From assembly GCA_048976805.1 (NCBI GenBank), contig JBHGUR010000074.1, forward strand, positions 1-64,000: a DNA stretch of 64,000 bases. The letters run 5' to 3'. Under the pieces are notes generated by a model. The model was not told the DNA's origin. It searched no databases and saw only the letters and a program-made list of their open reading frames with translations. Shown here one piece after another: positions 1 to 8,392 of this stretch. This stretch comes from Ectobacillus sp048976805. GTDB taxonomy: Bacteria; Bacillota; Bacilli; Bacillales; Bacillaceae_G. Position numbers and translations under genes: made by a program. Positions within the stretch are counted from its first letter, which is position 1, and every line of letters begins with the position of its first letter.

Positions 1-212
1 TTTTATTTTTTAGAGTAGGCCGATGTTGATTTTTATATCACGTACGTCTGTACATCGCCGCTATGCAGACATTGCAACCCGCACTTATCTTCTCCCTCTG
101 GTTTTCCTTTGGACGAGGCAGAACTAGGCCCTGACCGTTACGATATACGGCCAGGAGCACTCTCCCCCTCTAAAAAGAAGAGGTTACATCAACACTAACG
201 TTTAACACAGCC
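1..212 (-). repeat. Structured-RNA-like repeat, subfamily B, copy 1
   Basis: This copy is homologous to those at 12.7 kb and 25.2 kb. In its own orientation (minus strand) it begins with a GGCTGTGTTAAA end at 212. It then carries a GGGAG/CTCCC hairpin, a GGCCGT/ACGGTC-type hairpin, the TTCTGCC and GGAAAACCAGAGG motifs, and a conserved segment with GATGTACAGACG. The other end lies at or beyond the window edge. No protein is encoded. The repeat nature is seen directly; that it acts as RNA is inferred from hairpin conservation. Confidence 0.85.
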
Positions 213-268
213 TATATGAAACCATTTATGCAGGTGTAAGGCCTAATTTGCCACTGCATATGCAGCAT

Positions 269-718
269 TTACTGCCCGGCTGCCTCCACAAGCGGTTCCA
301 CTGAAATTTCCACACTTCCCCTTAGCGTTTGTGAAATAAAACATACTTGTTCAGCGCGGTGGGCAAATGCTTCAATCTGCTTTATCTGCTCCTCGCTCGC
401 CTCCTTTAGGACGATATGCGGTTTATGGATGATTTTTTCAAATTTCAACTTGCCTCCATCCTGGGTAACCGTGCCTTCTGTTTTCAGCTCAAAACGCTCA
501 ATCCCGGTTTGTCTCTTTTCCAAAATTGCCGCCAACGTAATCATATAGCAATTTGCCGCCGCGCTCATCAACAGTTCCTCCGGATTCGTTCCCGTTCCCG
601 GCCCGCCCATATCCTTCGGAACAGCGACAGCTGTTTTTGTTCCTTCCGTCTCAATGATTCCTTCTCCGAGTCGGCCCCCTGCCCATGTCCCCGTTATTTT
701 AAAATGATATTGTTGCAT
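269..718 (-). CDS. OsmC/Ohr-family peroxiredoxin
   Basis: A 149-residue protein of the OsmC/Ohr family, whose members reduce organic hydroperoxides in the cytoplasm with two cysteines. The family pattern is visible: a glycine-rich N-terminal strand region (TGTWAGGRLG), a PEELLMSAAANCYMITL helix with the first cysteine near residue 57, and AEQVCFIS with the second near residue 126. Length is normal. A GGAG site lies about ten bases before the ATG. It is monocistronic, with repeat DNA downstream. It resembles the YhfA/SACOL1771-like branch more than Ohr itself, so the exact substrate is not known. Confidence 0.85.
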   Translation of the reverse strand: MQQYHFKITGTWAGGRLGEGIIETEGTKTAVAVPKDMGGPGTGTNPEELLMSAAANCYMITLAAILEKRQTGIERFELKTEGTVTQDGGKLKFEKIIHKPHIVLKEASEEQIKQIEAFAHRAEQVCFISQTLRGSVEISVEPLVEAAGQ

Positions 719-893
719 AGATTAATCATCTCCATTTCTATCCTATTTTCTCTATTCTACACTACATCCCAACCTTTTTCAGTTTCGAAATATCCTAATC
801 TTAGAGCTTTCAAACAACATATGAGTATGCGTTTGGTTTTATAAACCAAATATTCCAATTATTAAATAATATAGCGGAAAACCGGCCATGAAT

Positions 894-922
894 TTGGTTA
901 TTTCAACCACTTATGATATGAT
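894..922 (+). promoter_or_regulatory. Candidate sigma-A promoter in the 719-1240 gap
   Basis: TTGGTT at 894-899 and TATGAT at 917-922 are separated by 17 bases, which fits a sigma-A promoter. It points to the hairpin at 930-958 and the terminator at 996-1035, with no open reading frame between. Confidence 0.45.
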
Positions 923-928
923 ACAAAA

Positions 929-1035
929 CAAGTAAGCTTTACCCTTACAAGCTTACTTACTACATCATTGCAGCCTAGCAAAAATACCGATTTCAGCAAA
1001 AAGCTCCCTTTTTTTAATTAAAGGGGGCTTTTTGC
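929..1035 (+). ncRNA. Candidate small RNA (about 105 nt)
   Basis: A perfect 10-bp inverted repeat (AAGTAAGCTT at 930-939, AAGCTTACTT at 949-958) follows a plausible promoter. The segment ends in a strong hairpin with GCAAAAAGC/GCTTTTTGC arms at 996-1035. No convincing coding frame is present. It could be an independent small RNA, or only a terminator plus an unrelated palindrome. No named family is recognised. Confidence 0.35.
996..1035. terminator. Bidirectional-looking terminator hairpin
   Basis: The arms GCAAAAAGCTCCCTTT and AAAGGGGGCTTTTTGC form a long stem whose A and T runs would serve both strands. It ends the candidate small RNA. Confidence 0.7.
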
Positions 1036-1240
1036 CTTTTTCACTTCCTTTCAATCACCTTCATATTTAAAATACTTATTTTTGTTAGTTAAATATTCAG
1101 AAAAATCTACATTTACACAGATGAATAAATCGTTGTAAAATTTATACAACAGGGGATATTGCTTCAGTCTCTTCACTCTTATATTCCACAACATGAAATA
1201 TTCACCAGCTATGCAAAATTTGAAAAGAAAGGATGCTGTC

Positions 1241-2194
1241 ATGAAAACGCTTACCAGAATGCTTTTAGGATTTGTTTTAATCGGAGCGGCCGGCTGGCTT
1301 CTGTACTCTACAGTATATACGCAAGCAACAGCAGTCATGTCATCTGTAGAACAAGTAAAAGAGGTGGATGCCCAGTCTATTAAAAATATTGAAATTAACA
1401 CATCTTCGATGGATGTAAACCTTTTTCCCCATAATGATAATGGGAAAATTTCCGTACGATTGAGCGGGGACGCCTCACAGCAATATAAAGACAAATATAA
1501 GCTTAACATAACAACAAAGGGAGACACTCTTCAAGTAAAGGTAACAGCTGAACGCCGCTTTTCCTTTGGTCTTGAAAAAGGGGATATGAATCTCGATATT
1601 CGCATTCCGAATGCTCCTTACGAAGCAATTCGGCTTCTTTCCTCTTCAGGCGATATAGTCGGAAGCAGCCTCGAAGCAAAGCATATTCAGGCAAAGGCAA
1701 GCTCCGGCGATATCCGGCTCAAGCATATAAAGGGCGAAACTTTAATTATACATACAAGCAGCGGCGATATCCACACATCCAACACCGCTGCCAAAAAGAT
1801 TGAAATGGAGGCCCAATCCGGCGATATCACATCCGATACGATTACGGCAGATGAATCCCATCTATCCTCTTCCTCCGGCGATATCATGCTGCGTACGCTG
1901 CAAGGGAAATCTGCGGTGACAGCGCAGTCGGGTGACATCAGTATTAAAAACAAAGACATCCAGCATGACATAACGGCAGAAACAGCAAGCGGCGATATCC
2001 GTTTATACAGCATTAATGAACCGCCCGCACTAACGCTTGATTTCAGCACAAGTTCAGGTGCAGGTGATATAAATGGCAGAAACTGGAAATATGACAAACG
2101 AACTGAAAAAAGCATCCGCGGCTCTATCAATGCTGGCGGCCCGCAGTTAAAAGTGCAAACACAATCCGGCGATTTTCGGTTGGAGCTTCCTTAA
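1241..2194 (+). CDS. DUF4097-family membrane-anchored beta-repeat protein
   Basis: A 317-residue protein with one N-terminal membrane segment (about residues 5-30, TRMLLGFVLIGAAGWLLYS). An extracellular domain follows, built of repeated strands ending in the SSGDI signature (at least eight variants: SGDIVG, SGDIRL, SGDIHT, SGDITS, SGDIML, SGDISI, SGDIRL, SGDFRL). That is the hallmark of DUF4097 'putative adhesin' proteins, whose Bacillus members include LiaG- and YvlB-like proteins of envelope stress operons. The start at 1241 is chosen because AAAGGA lies just upstream and the membrane segment follows at once. The gene stands alone with a terminator behind it, so an envelope role is inferred from the family only. 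Confidence 0.8.
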   Translation: MKTLTRMLLGFVLIGAAGWLLYSTVYTQATAVMSSVEQVKEVDAQSIKNIEINTSSMDVNLFPHNDNGKISVRLSGDASQQYKDKYKLNITTKGDTLQVKVTAERRFSFGLEKGDMNLDIRIPNAPYEAIRLLSSSGDIVGSSLEAKHIQAKASSGDIRLKHIKGETLIIHTSSGDIHTSNTAAKKIEMEAQSGDITSDTITADESHLSSSSGDIMLRTLQGKSAVTAQSGDISIKNKDIQHDITAETASGDIRLYSINEPPALTLDFSTSSGAGDINGRNWKYDKRTEKSIRGSINAGGPQLKVQTQSGDFRLELP

Positions 2195-2243
2195 ATATAA
2201 AAATACGGATATAGCTGCACGTCCAATACTTTCATGCTTGAAA

Positions 2244-2277
2244 AACAAGGACGGGAGAAATCCTCTCGTCCTTGTTA
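2244..2277. terminator. Bidirectional terminator
   Basis: AACAAGGACG (2244-2253) pairs with CGTCCTTGTT (2268-2277). It lies between the convergent DUF4097 gene and the small secreted-protein gene and serves both. Confidence 0.8.
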
Positions 2278-2769
2278 ATTGTTTCCCGCCTCTTCACACG
2301 GAACTAAAATATACGGAATATGCTTCCCTTTTTGCGTTCGCTTCTCGATGGCCTTCCATTTCTTCTCCGTCCGCTTTAAAATGACCATCACATTCGTTCC
2401 GTCCTGCTCTTTATACAGCAAATACGCCTGCGCCGGATTTCCGTCAGCAAACAGCAGCACCTTCATACCGCGGTAGGCCGTACCGGTATGAAACATTTCA
2501 TTTAAGCTCTCATACAACGGATTTGATTTGCCAAACAAGAACAACGCCTTCTTAAAATCCTCCGCCCCAATCAGCACCGTATCCGGTTCGTCCAGTTTCA
2601 CCTGCATATCAAAACTATGTAAAACATCCTTGAGCACCTTTTGGGCATACTCTCGATCCCGCTTCTCAATTTGCTGCCTGCATATGTGTGACCGCCCTTC
2701 ACTTTCGGCATGAACGACAGGGACAAACAGCAACAATGACATGAGCCATAATAGACATGGTTTTTTCAT
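2275..2769 (-). CDS. Small secreted protein of unknown function
   Basis: A 164-residue protein with a clear Sec signal peptide: KKP, a hydrophobic core LLWLMSLLLFVPVV and a VHA-type signal peptidase I site near residue 22. The mature part is hydrophilic, about 140 residues, with two cysteines (one near the mature N-terminus, one near the C-terminus) that could form a disulfide. No family is recognised. The ATG at 2769 is preferred over an in-frame GTG three codons upstream because GGGAG is better spaced for it. It is monocistronic and probably exported to the cell surface or medium. Confidence 0.6.
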   Translation of the reverse strand: MKKPCLLWLMSLLLFVPVVHAESEGRSHICRQQIEKRDREYAQKVLKDVLHSFDMQVKLDEPDTVLIGAEDFKKALFLFGKSNPLYESLNEMFHTGTAYRGMKVLLFADGNPAQAYLLYKEQDGTNVMVILKRTEKKWKAIEKRTQKGKHIPYILVPCEEAGNN

Positions 2770-2845
2770 GATTTTCACACTCCCGGTATAGCTTTTGCAG
2801 ATGAGAGGAATTTTATGCTAATTTTTAGGGAGGATTTTAAATCAA

Positions 2846-2972
2846 GGATCTGTTAAACTTGATTGTTGATTTTCCACTACAGGCGGACGCTTTCCGCGGG
2901 TGGGGCCGAGCCGCTTTTCCCGCTGGAGTCGCAGCCTTTCGTTCCAAATCAATATTAGCCTTTAACAGAGCC
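2846..2972 (-). mobile_element. MITE family A, copy 1
   Basis: The terminal inverted repeats are GGATCTGTTAAA and TTTAACAGAGCC. The copy is flanked by a perfect 8-bp direct repeat, TAAATCAA, at 2838-2845 and 2973-2980. The interior has the family blocks TTGTTGATTTTCCACTACAGG and GGGGCCGAGCCGC. There is no coding capacity. Confidence 0.9.
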
Positions 2973-3082
2973 TAAATCAAAAAAAAGAATGCTTACGCTA
3001 TTTTTCGGCCAATTGCAATACCATTTACACATTTTTTAGTTATTCAAACTTAAAAATAAACATACGACGATACCAGCTTATT

Positions 3083-3517
3083 CTATTTCTGCTGTTCGCC
3101 CATTACCGAAAACACGACACCACCAATCAAATCGGCAAGCGAATATTTCTTTAATTCATCAAAATACGCCTGCAGCGCCCCGTTTAATATGCCTTTAAGC
3201 CGGCACGAGCCCGCGATGTTGCATGTGTTATGTTCGGGCCGGAAGCATTCGACGAGGCTGAAGTCTTCCTCCATCTCCTGCACGACCGTTCCAATGCAAA
3301 TGTCTTCCGGCTTTTTGGCAAGACGGATGCCGCCATTTCTTCCTTGAATCGTTTCGACCATGCCGATTTTGGAAAGATGGTTGACGATTTTCTTTAGATT
3401 ATTTTTTGAAATATCATATGTCTTTGAAATTTGTTCAATCGAGCTTAATTTATAATGATGAACACCTAAGTACATTAACACCCGCAGTGCGTGATCTGTA
3501 TAGCTTGTTAGACGCAT
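3083..3517 (-). CDS. nsrR: Rrf2-family nitric oxide-sensing repressor NsrR
   Basis: A 144-residue Rrf2 regulator. It has an N-terminal winged helix (MRLTSYTDHALRVLMYLG, ISKNNLKKIVNHLSKIGMVE, GRNGGIRLAKKP) and the three cluster cysteines near residues 91, 99 and 105 (ECF, NTC, GSC), matching the spacing of Bacillus NsrR. In this family a [4Fe-4S] cluster binds DNA until nitric oxide destroys it. The gene is divergent from the nitric oxide reductase gene, and the 195-base spacer holds two palindromic operators, so control of that gene and autoregulation are likely. An additional Cys74 is present. Confidence 0.92.
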   Translation of the reverse strand: MRLTSYTDHALRVLMYLGVHHYKLSSIEQISKTYDISKNNLKKIVNHLSKIGMVETIQGRNGGIRLAKKPEDICIGTVVQEMEEDFSLVECFRPEHNTCNIAGSCRLKGILNGALQAYFDELKKYSLADLIGGVVFSVMGEQQK

Positions 3518-3574
3518 CGTGAAAAAATCCTTTCTTTTTTCTTTATTATACTACTGAAATGTGCGCTTTCGCAC

Positions 3575-3601
3575 AAAAGGTGCATTTTTTATGTACCTTT
3601 T
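3575..3601. promoter_or_regulatory. Candidate NsrR operator 1
   Basis: Palindrome AAAAGGTGCAT-TTTTT-ATGTACCTTTT. It has the same sequence as operator 2 and starts 41 bases before it. The layout fits NsrR dyads known from Firmicutes and proteobacteria. Binding is inferred. Confidence 0.7.
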
Positions 3602-3615
3602 TGAACTTTTTGTGA

Positions 3616-3642
3616 AAAAGGTGCATTTTTTATGTACCTTTT
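3616..3642. promoter_or_regulatory. Candidate NsrR operator 2, overlapping the nitric oxide reductase promoter
   Basis: Same dyad as operator 1. It covers the -35 region of the promoter whose -10 is TACAAT at 3656-3661, which is a position expected to block RNA polymerase. Confidence 0.7.
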
Positions 3643-3712
3643 GAAACGTCCGCTATACAATGTGAATACAGGGTAGCTACCAAGATTTAAAACATATAAA
3701 AGGAGAATTACA

Positions 3713-6013
3713 ATGGGAAAGGGAAAAAGCAATTTTAAACGGCTGCAGATAGTACTTCTCGTTACAATCGTGTTATCATTTTCCGTTTTAATATTAGGAG
3801 GATTGTCCATTTTTAAAGCCTCTGCGCCGCAACCTGGCAAAATCGTTGATACAAACGGCAACGTTCTGGCAACATATAAAACAATTAAAGGCGGACAAGC
3901 CGTCTATGAAAAATACGGATTAATGGACTACGGTTCCCTGCTTGGGCACGGCTCTTACCTCGGTCCCGATTATACGGCGGAGGCGCTGCATGTGTACGCG
4001 CAGGAAATGCAGAAATATTATGCGAAAAAAGATTATAAACAATCATTTAAAGATTTAAAGCAAGAACAGCAATCCGTTATTAAAGAAAAGGTTATTCGCG
4101 AAGCGCGAAAAAACCGCTATGATAAAGAAACAGATACATTAACATTAACAGATGCGCAAGTCGCAGGTTTCAATAAAGTAAAGGCCTACTATCAAAAAGA
4201 GTTTAAGAATAATCCAAAGCAAGTCGGCCTTTCGGAAAATATGATTTCTGAGGAGCATATGTCTTCCTCTGCACGCGGCTATGTAGCCAAAGGCAATCAA
4301 ATCGACCAAATGGCAAGCTTCTTCTTCTGGTCCGCGTGGCTATCCTCAACAGAGCGTCCTGGAGAGGATTATACGTATACGAACAACTGGCCGTATGATC
4401 CGGACGTCGGCAACGAAATGTCTTACGCGTCCATGCTTTGGACAGGGGTGAGTGTCGCCGGCCTTGTACTCGGTGTTGGTATTATTTTATACTACTACAA
4501 CCGTTATAAGTTTCATATGGAAGACGCCTATGAACCAGGCAAATTTCCAAAGCTAAATGTCGAAAACTATTTCGTAACACCAAGCCAGCGAAAAACCGTA
4601 AAATATTTCTTTGTCGTTATGCTTCTGTTTATGATTCAATCGTTGCTTGGCGGATTTTTGGCCCACTATTATGTAGAAGGAAATGCGTTCTTCGGCATTA
4701 AGCTTGTAGAATGGCTTCCATTTAATATCGCAAAAGGCTGGCACCTGCAACTCGCCATTTTCTGGATTGCAACTGCCTGGCTGGCGATGGGGATTTACGT
4801 GGCGCCGATGGTCGGCGGCAAGGAACCGAAATATCAAGGCTTGCTCGTTGATATTTTATTCTGGGCATTAATCGTGCTTGTCGGCGGCAGCATGATTGGC
4901 GAATGGTTCGGGGTAAAAGGCTATTTAGGCGACTTCTGGTGGCTGTTCGGCCACTATGGCTGGGAATATATCGAACTCGGAAAGATTTGGCAAATCGTCT
5001 TAGTAATCGGAATGCTTATTTGGCTGTATATTGTAACACGCGGGCTTTGGAACGGGCTGCGCAAAGAAAGAAGAGCGCAAGAAAAAGGCGGCCTGGTGCA
5101 TCTATTGTTCTACAGCTCTATTGCAGTGCCGGCGTTTTATTTCTTCGCGTTTTTCATTCAGCCGGACTCTCACATCACCTACGCCGATTATTGGAGATGG
5201 TGGATTATCCACCTTTGGGTTGAAGGCATTTTCGAAGTATTCGCGGTTGTCGTTATCGGTTTCTTAATGGTTTCCATGGGGCTTGTAACGAAAAAATCAA
5301 CGGTACGTGCGCTGTACTTCCAGCTTACACTGCTGCTTGGAAGCGGCGTAATCGGTATCGGGCACCATTATTATTGGATTGGCTCTAACGAAGCATGGCT
5401 CGGCCTTGGTTCCGTGTTCTCTGCAATTGAGGTTATCCCATTAACACTATTGATTGCTGAAGCGTATGACCAATACCGGATGATGAAAGAAGGCGGGCAA
5501 GAGTTCCCGTACAAAGGCGCTTTCTACTTCTTAATTTCCACAGCAGTATGGAACGCTGTCGGCGCCGGCGTGCTTGGATTCTTAATTAACACGCCTGCGG
5601 TCAGCTACTTTGAGCACGGTTCCTATTTAACGCCTGCGCACGGCCATGGCGCGATGTTTGGTGTATACGGCATGTTCTCGATTGCTATTGCACTGTACGC
5701 GCTGCGCAATTTAATTCAGCCGACTGCTTGGAATGAAAAGCTGACAAAATGGTCTTGCATTTTGTTAAATGCCGGGTTAGCAGGCATGCTTCTTATCACC
5801 TTGCTTCCAGTCGGATTTATGCAATTTAAAGAAGCGTACACGAACGGCTTCTGGTCTGCACGCGCGCTCGAGTTTTACCAGCAGGACAGCGTCCATCTAT
5901 TGTTATGGCTGCGCATGATTCCAGATACGGTTTTCCTCGCAGGCATTGTGCCGTTGATTATACTATTCTGGAAAGGCATTCGCAATATCCGCTCTGTTAA
6001 TAAAGCCGACTAA
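3713..6013 (+). CDS. norZ: Quinol-dependent nitric oxide reductase (qNOR)
   Basis: A 766-residue membrane protein that reduces two NO to N2O with electrons from quinol. The N-terminal membrane anchor is followed by an extracytoplasmic domain to about residue 230. This domain resembles cytochrome c in fold family but has no CXXCH motif, which separates qNOR from cytochrome c-linked enzymes. Then come about 12 more transmembrane segments of the heme-copper oxidase fold, with histidines in HLQLAIFW, IIHLWVEGIFEV, GIGHHYYW and HGHGAMFGVYG expected to bind hemes and the non-heme iron. Length is normal for qNOR. An AAAAGGAG site precedes the ATG. NsrR lies divergent upstream, so the gene should be induced by nitric oxide. 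Confidence 0.95.
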   Translation: MGKGKSNFKRLQIVLLVTIVLSFSVLILGGLSIFKASAPQPGKIVDTNGNVLATYKTIKGGQAVYEKYGLMDYGSLLGHGSYLGPDYTAEALHVYAQEMQKYYAKKDYKQSFKDLKQEQQSVIKEKVIREARKNRYDKETDTLTLTDAQVAGFNKVKAYYQKEFKNNPKQVGLSENMISEEHMSSSARGYVAKGNQIDQMASFFFWSAWLSSTERPGEDYTYTNNWPYDPDVGNEMSYASMLWTGVSVAGLVLGVGIILYYYNRYKFHMEDAYEPGKFPKLNVENYFVTPSQRKTVKYFFVVMLLFMIQSLLGGFLAHYYVEGNAFFGIKLVEWLPFNIAKGWHLQLAIFWIATAWLAMGIYVAPMVGGKEPKYQGLLVDILFWALIVLVGGSMIGEWFGVKGYLGDFWWLFGHYGWEYIELGKIWQIVLVIGMLIWLYIVTRGLWNGLRKERRAQEKGGLVHLLFYSSIAVPAFYFFAFFIQPDSHITYADYWRWWIIHLWVEGIFEVFAVVVIGFLMVSMGLVTKKSTVRALYFQLTLLLGSGVIGIGHHYYWIGSNEAWLGLGSVFSAIEVIPLTLLIAEAYDQYRMMKEGGQEFPYKGAFYFLISTAVWNAVGAGVLGFLINTPAVSYFEHGSYLTPAHGHGAMFGVYGMFSIAIALYALRNLIQPTAWNEKLTKWSCILLNAGLAGMLLITLLPVGFMQFKEAYTNGFWSARALEFYQQDSVHLLLWLRMIPDTVFLAGIVPLIILFWKGIRNIRSVNKAD

Positions 6014-6149
6014 TATGCCAACAGCTGCGGGACGATGTTCAGTTGTTTATGAAATAGCCGATTCATCTCGTGATTTTAATTATGAAAGATTCAGGGAAAA
6101 ACCATATTGAATGGCAATGCTGATTTTAGATGAAATGAAAAAACAAATA

Positions 6150-6182
6150 CCCGGTAAAGCTATCATCCCTCGCTTTACCGGG
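6150..6182 (-). terminator. Terminator of yrhC
   Basis: CCCGGTAAAGC (6150-6160) pairs with GCTTTACCGGG (6172-6182). On the minus strand it is followed by a T-rich run. It may also serve the convergent nitric oxide reductase gene. Confidence 0.75.
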
Positions 6183-6188
6183 CATCAA

Positions 6189-6428
6189 TTATTCATGTGC
6201 TTCTTCATGCTCTAATTCCTCTATCTGTTCGCGAATTTTTTTAACACGAAAAAAGAAGAAAAACGCTCCTCCAAGAAATGCAACTATCGTTCCCATCATT
6301 GTATAGATTTGCGTCATTTCCTTGCCGCCGTTTGGCAAGATAAGCCCAATCATTAAAATAGTGCTTATAGCCAATAGTACTTGGCCAAAGCGTGTATAGT
6401 CAGCCATTTTTTGGCGCATCTGCTTCAT
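6189..6428 (-). CDS. yrhC: YrhC-like two-helix membrane protein
   Basis: A 79-residue protein: short polar N-terminus (KQMRQKMADYTRFG), two hydrophobic helices (about residues 15-33 and 40-60) and a charged tail ending EQIEELEHEEAHE. The ADYTRFGQVLLA segment and size fit YrhC, which in B. subtilis follows mccB. Here an MFS gene and repeat DNA lie between mccB and this gene. The start at 6428 has GGAGAG eight bases upstream. Function is unknown. The assignment rests on motif recall plus synteny. Confidence 0.65.
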   Translation of the reverse strand: MKQMRQKMADYTRFGQVLLAISTILMIGLILPNGGKEMTQIYTMMGTIVAFLGGAFFFFFRVKKIREQIEELEHEEAHE

Positions 6429-6547
6429 ATTCATCACTCTCCACGGCATACTATAACACATTATCACACTCTATGAATATATTAAGTTTTTGCCAGCATG
6501 GAAAAGATTTGGAAAACGGTATTGGAACAAGTTTGGGAGCCGGCCGG

Positions 6548-6745
6548 ATCTCAATGAAATATATAAATACAAGCTAAAAAAGAACATAAAACCTTTCTTT
6601 TGAAAGGGGAGAAAGCATCCAGCTATGCATAGAAGCGGTCAAAACCTATTCCTGCCCCATGCGGCGGAAAACCATGCTATTTGTTCTACTTAGCCGCGAT
6701 GTATATGTCCAAACAATAAATTGGATATATGTAGAATAGGGGCCC
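6548..6745 (+). repeat. Structured-RNA-like repeat, subfamily D, copy 1
   Basis: It begins TATATAAATACAAG, has a CTTTC-TTTT-GAAAG hairpin, GAGAAAGCATCC, TTCCTGCCCC, GGCGGAAAACCA and the conserved TTAGCCGCGATGTA block, and ends with a TCCAA/TTGGA hairpin. About 24 bases after GGAAAACCA that the other two D copies share are missing. Confidence 0.85.
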
Positions 6746-6779
6746 AAGTTTTTGCCCCCATTCTGCAAGCAATTGCCTG

Positions 6780-8009
6780 CTAGGCTTCGTTTGCTTTTAC
6801 TTCTTTTGGCGTTTGCAAATTTACTAGCGGCATAATTGACAGCAAACCAAGGATGAACAAAACGGAAGCCGCTTCAAACATTACAACAATGGAAAATAGT
6901 TGCTTTAACGGACCGGCGAGGCTCATCGTTAGCACCATCGCCCCTGTAAAAAGCGGGCTCAAGATACCGTTAACCCTGCCGATGAAATCCCCGGTTGTAT
7001 TTTGCAAAATAAGCGTATTAATGCCAATATGAATACACGGCATGAAAAGGCCGCTGACAAATTCCGCCGCTAAGGTAATCCATAAAACCTTGGAAAAACC
7101 GATGACACTAATGCCAATTGCATTTACGAGCATTCCAAGAATGAGCAGCCTTTGCGGCGGGAGCGATTTTGACAGAACCATGGAAACGGCGCCGCCTACA
7201 ATCATCCCGATTCCGTTTACCATCAGCAGCCACTGTAAATTTTCTTTTTGCAGCCCTAAGCGCTCTGTAACTAAAAAGATATTAAGCGGCTGAATTAACC
7301 CTAACGCTAAGCCGGCCGCCATAAAGCACATGCCAAGCAGCCGCAATTCCTTCTTCGCCCACACATAGCGAATGCCGCTCTTCATTTCCTCCCACAATGT
7401 CGTTTTCGGCTTTTCTTTCGTTGTCATATGGTCTTTCGGTATGAATGTCAGCGCAGCAGCTGAAAGCAAAAACGCCACGCCGGTGATTGCAATCGATACG
7501 TCAATGCCAAACGTTTGAAATGCCATCGTTCCTAATACCGGCCCTAAAATCATAAATACAGCAAATATCGTTTGGTAAATCGACATCGCTGGCTGCAGCA
7601 ATTCTTCAGGCAAGTGCATTTTAAACAACTTCATGCCGGACGGCTGTGAGAATTGCGACAAAATAGAAGAAACCAGCGTTGCAAAAAACACGACCTTCCA
7701 AGTGCTGAACATGAGTGTAACTAAAACGGCAAATACAGATACAGCGCTTAAAATATCGCACCATACCATCGTCTTTTTCGGCCTCCACCGGTCGGCGAAC
7801 GTACCTCCTATAAAGGAGAAAATAAAAATCGGCGCAAACTCGGCAACCGAAATCATGGAAACAGCAAACGGGTCGCCGTCCGTCTTTTCCATAACGAATA
7901 ACAGTACGGCAAAATTCCGTACCCAAATGCCTACTTGGAGAAATAATCCTGATATGAAAATAGCTTGCACAAAACGATTTTTGAGCAATGAAGCTGCATT
8001 TTGCGCCAT
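6780..8009 (-). CDS. MFS transporter, probable drug or metabolite exporter
   Basis: A 409-residue major facilitator with about 12 membrane helices. The loop 2-3 signature appears as GGTFADRWRPKKTM and there is a long middle loop (PKDHMTTKEKPKTTLWEEMKSGIRY). It resembles the macrolide-efflux/enterobactin-exporter (MefA/EntS-like) branch. The substrate cannot be told from sequence. An AGGAG site precedes the ATG. It lies between the sulfur gene mccB and yrhC, which are adjacent in B. subtilis, so it may have been inserted into the operon's tail. Confidence 0.8.
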   Translation of the reverse strand: MAQNAASLLKNRFVQAIFISGLFLQVGIWVRNFAVLLFVMEKTDGDPFAVSMISVAEFAPIFIFSFIGGTFADRWRPKKTMVWCDILSAVSVFAVLVTLMFSTWKVVFFATLVSSILSQFSQPSGMKLFKMHLPEELLQPAMSIYQTIFAVFMILGPVLGTMAFQTFGIDVSIAITGVAFLLSAAALTFIPKDHMTTKEKPKTTLWEEMKSGIRYVWAKKELRLLGMCFMAAGLALGLIQPLNIFLVTERLGLQKENLQWLLMVNGIGMIVGGAVSMVLSKSLPPQRLLILGMLVNAIGISVIGFSKVLWITLAAEFVSGLFMPCIHIGINTLILQNTTGDFIGRVNGILSPLFTGAMVLTMSLAGPLKQLFSIVVMFEAASVLFILGLLSIMPLVNLQTPKEVKANEA

Positions 8010-8136
8010 GTTTGTTCTCCTTTCTTGATTATGCGGTTTACAAGCTAATTGCTTTTGGTTATCCTAGCAAAAACCGCTGTTTTTATAAATGTAAATTACA
8101 AACAAGTTAGAGGGGAGCATGCGGGCAGCATAAAAA

Positions 8137-8168
8137 AGCCCCCTATCCAGCAAACAGGATAGGGGGCT
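8137..8168 (-). terminator. Terminator of mccB
   Basis: AGCCCCCTATCC and GGATAGGGGGCT form a 12-bp stem. On the minus strand TTTTTTA follows. Confidence 0.9.
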
Positions 8169-8392
8169 GCCTAAACCATAGGAACATATAGTACATCACA
8201 TACTATAGCCGCAATGATCATGTTTTCTATATATAGACTAACCCTATCCAGAATATACTTTCGCTTTTATAACGAACGCCTTCGCGCAAATAGGATTAGA
8301 AGATCATTGTCCTATAGTTCACCCTTCCATTTCTTGTTACTTCCATACTACAAAATAAAGCCGCTTTATTCAAGCATTAGCTTCATTATATT
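8169..8392. other. Intergenic stretch with no recognised feature
   Basis: AT-rich DNA between the mccB terminator and the mccB stop codon. No plausible gene, repeat copy or RNA was seen on either strand. Confidence 0.5.

Noticed and set aside
1051..1527. 158-codon minus-strand frame over the start of the DUF4097 gene
   Set aside because: It is antisense to a clear gene and its translation has no family features.
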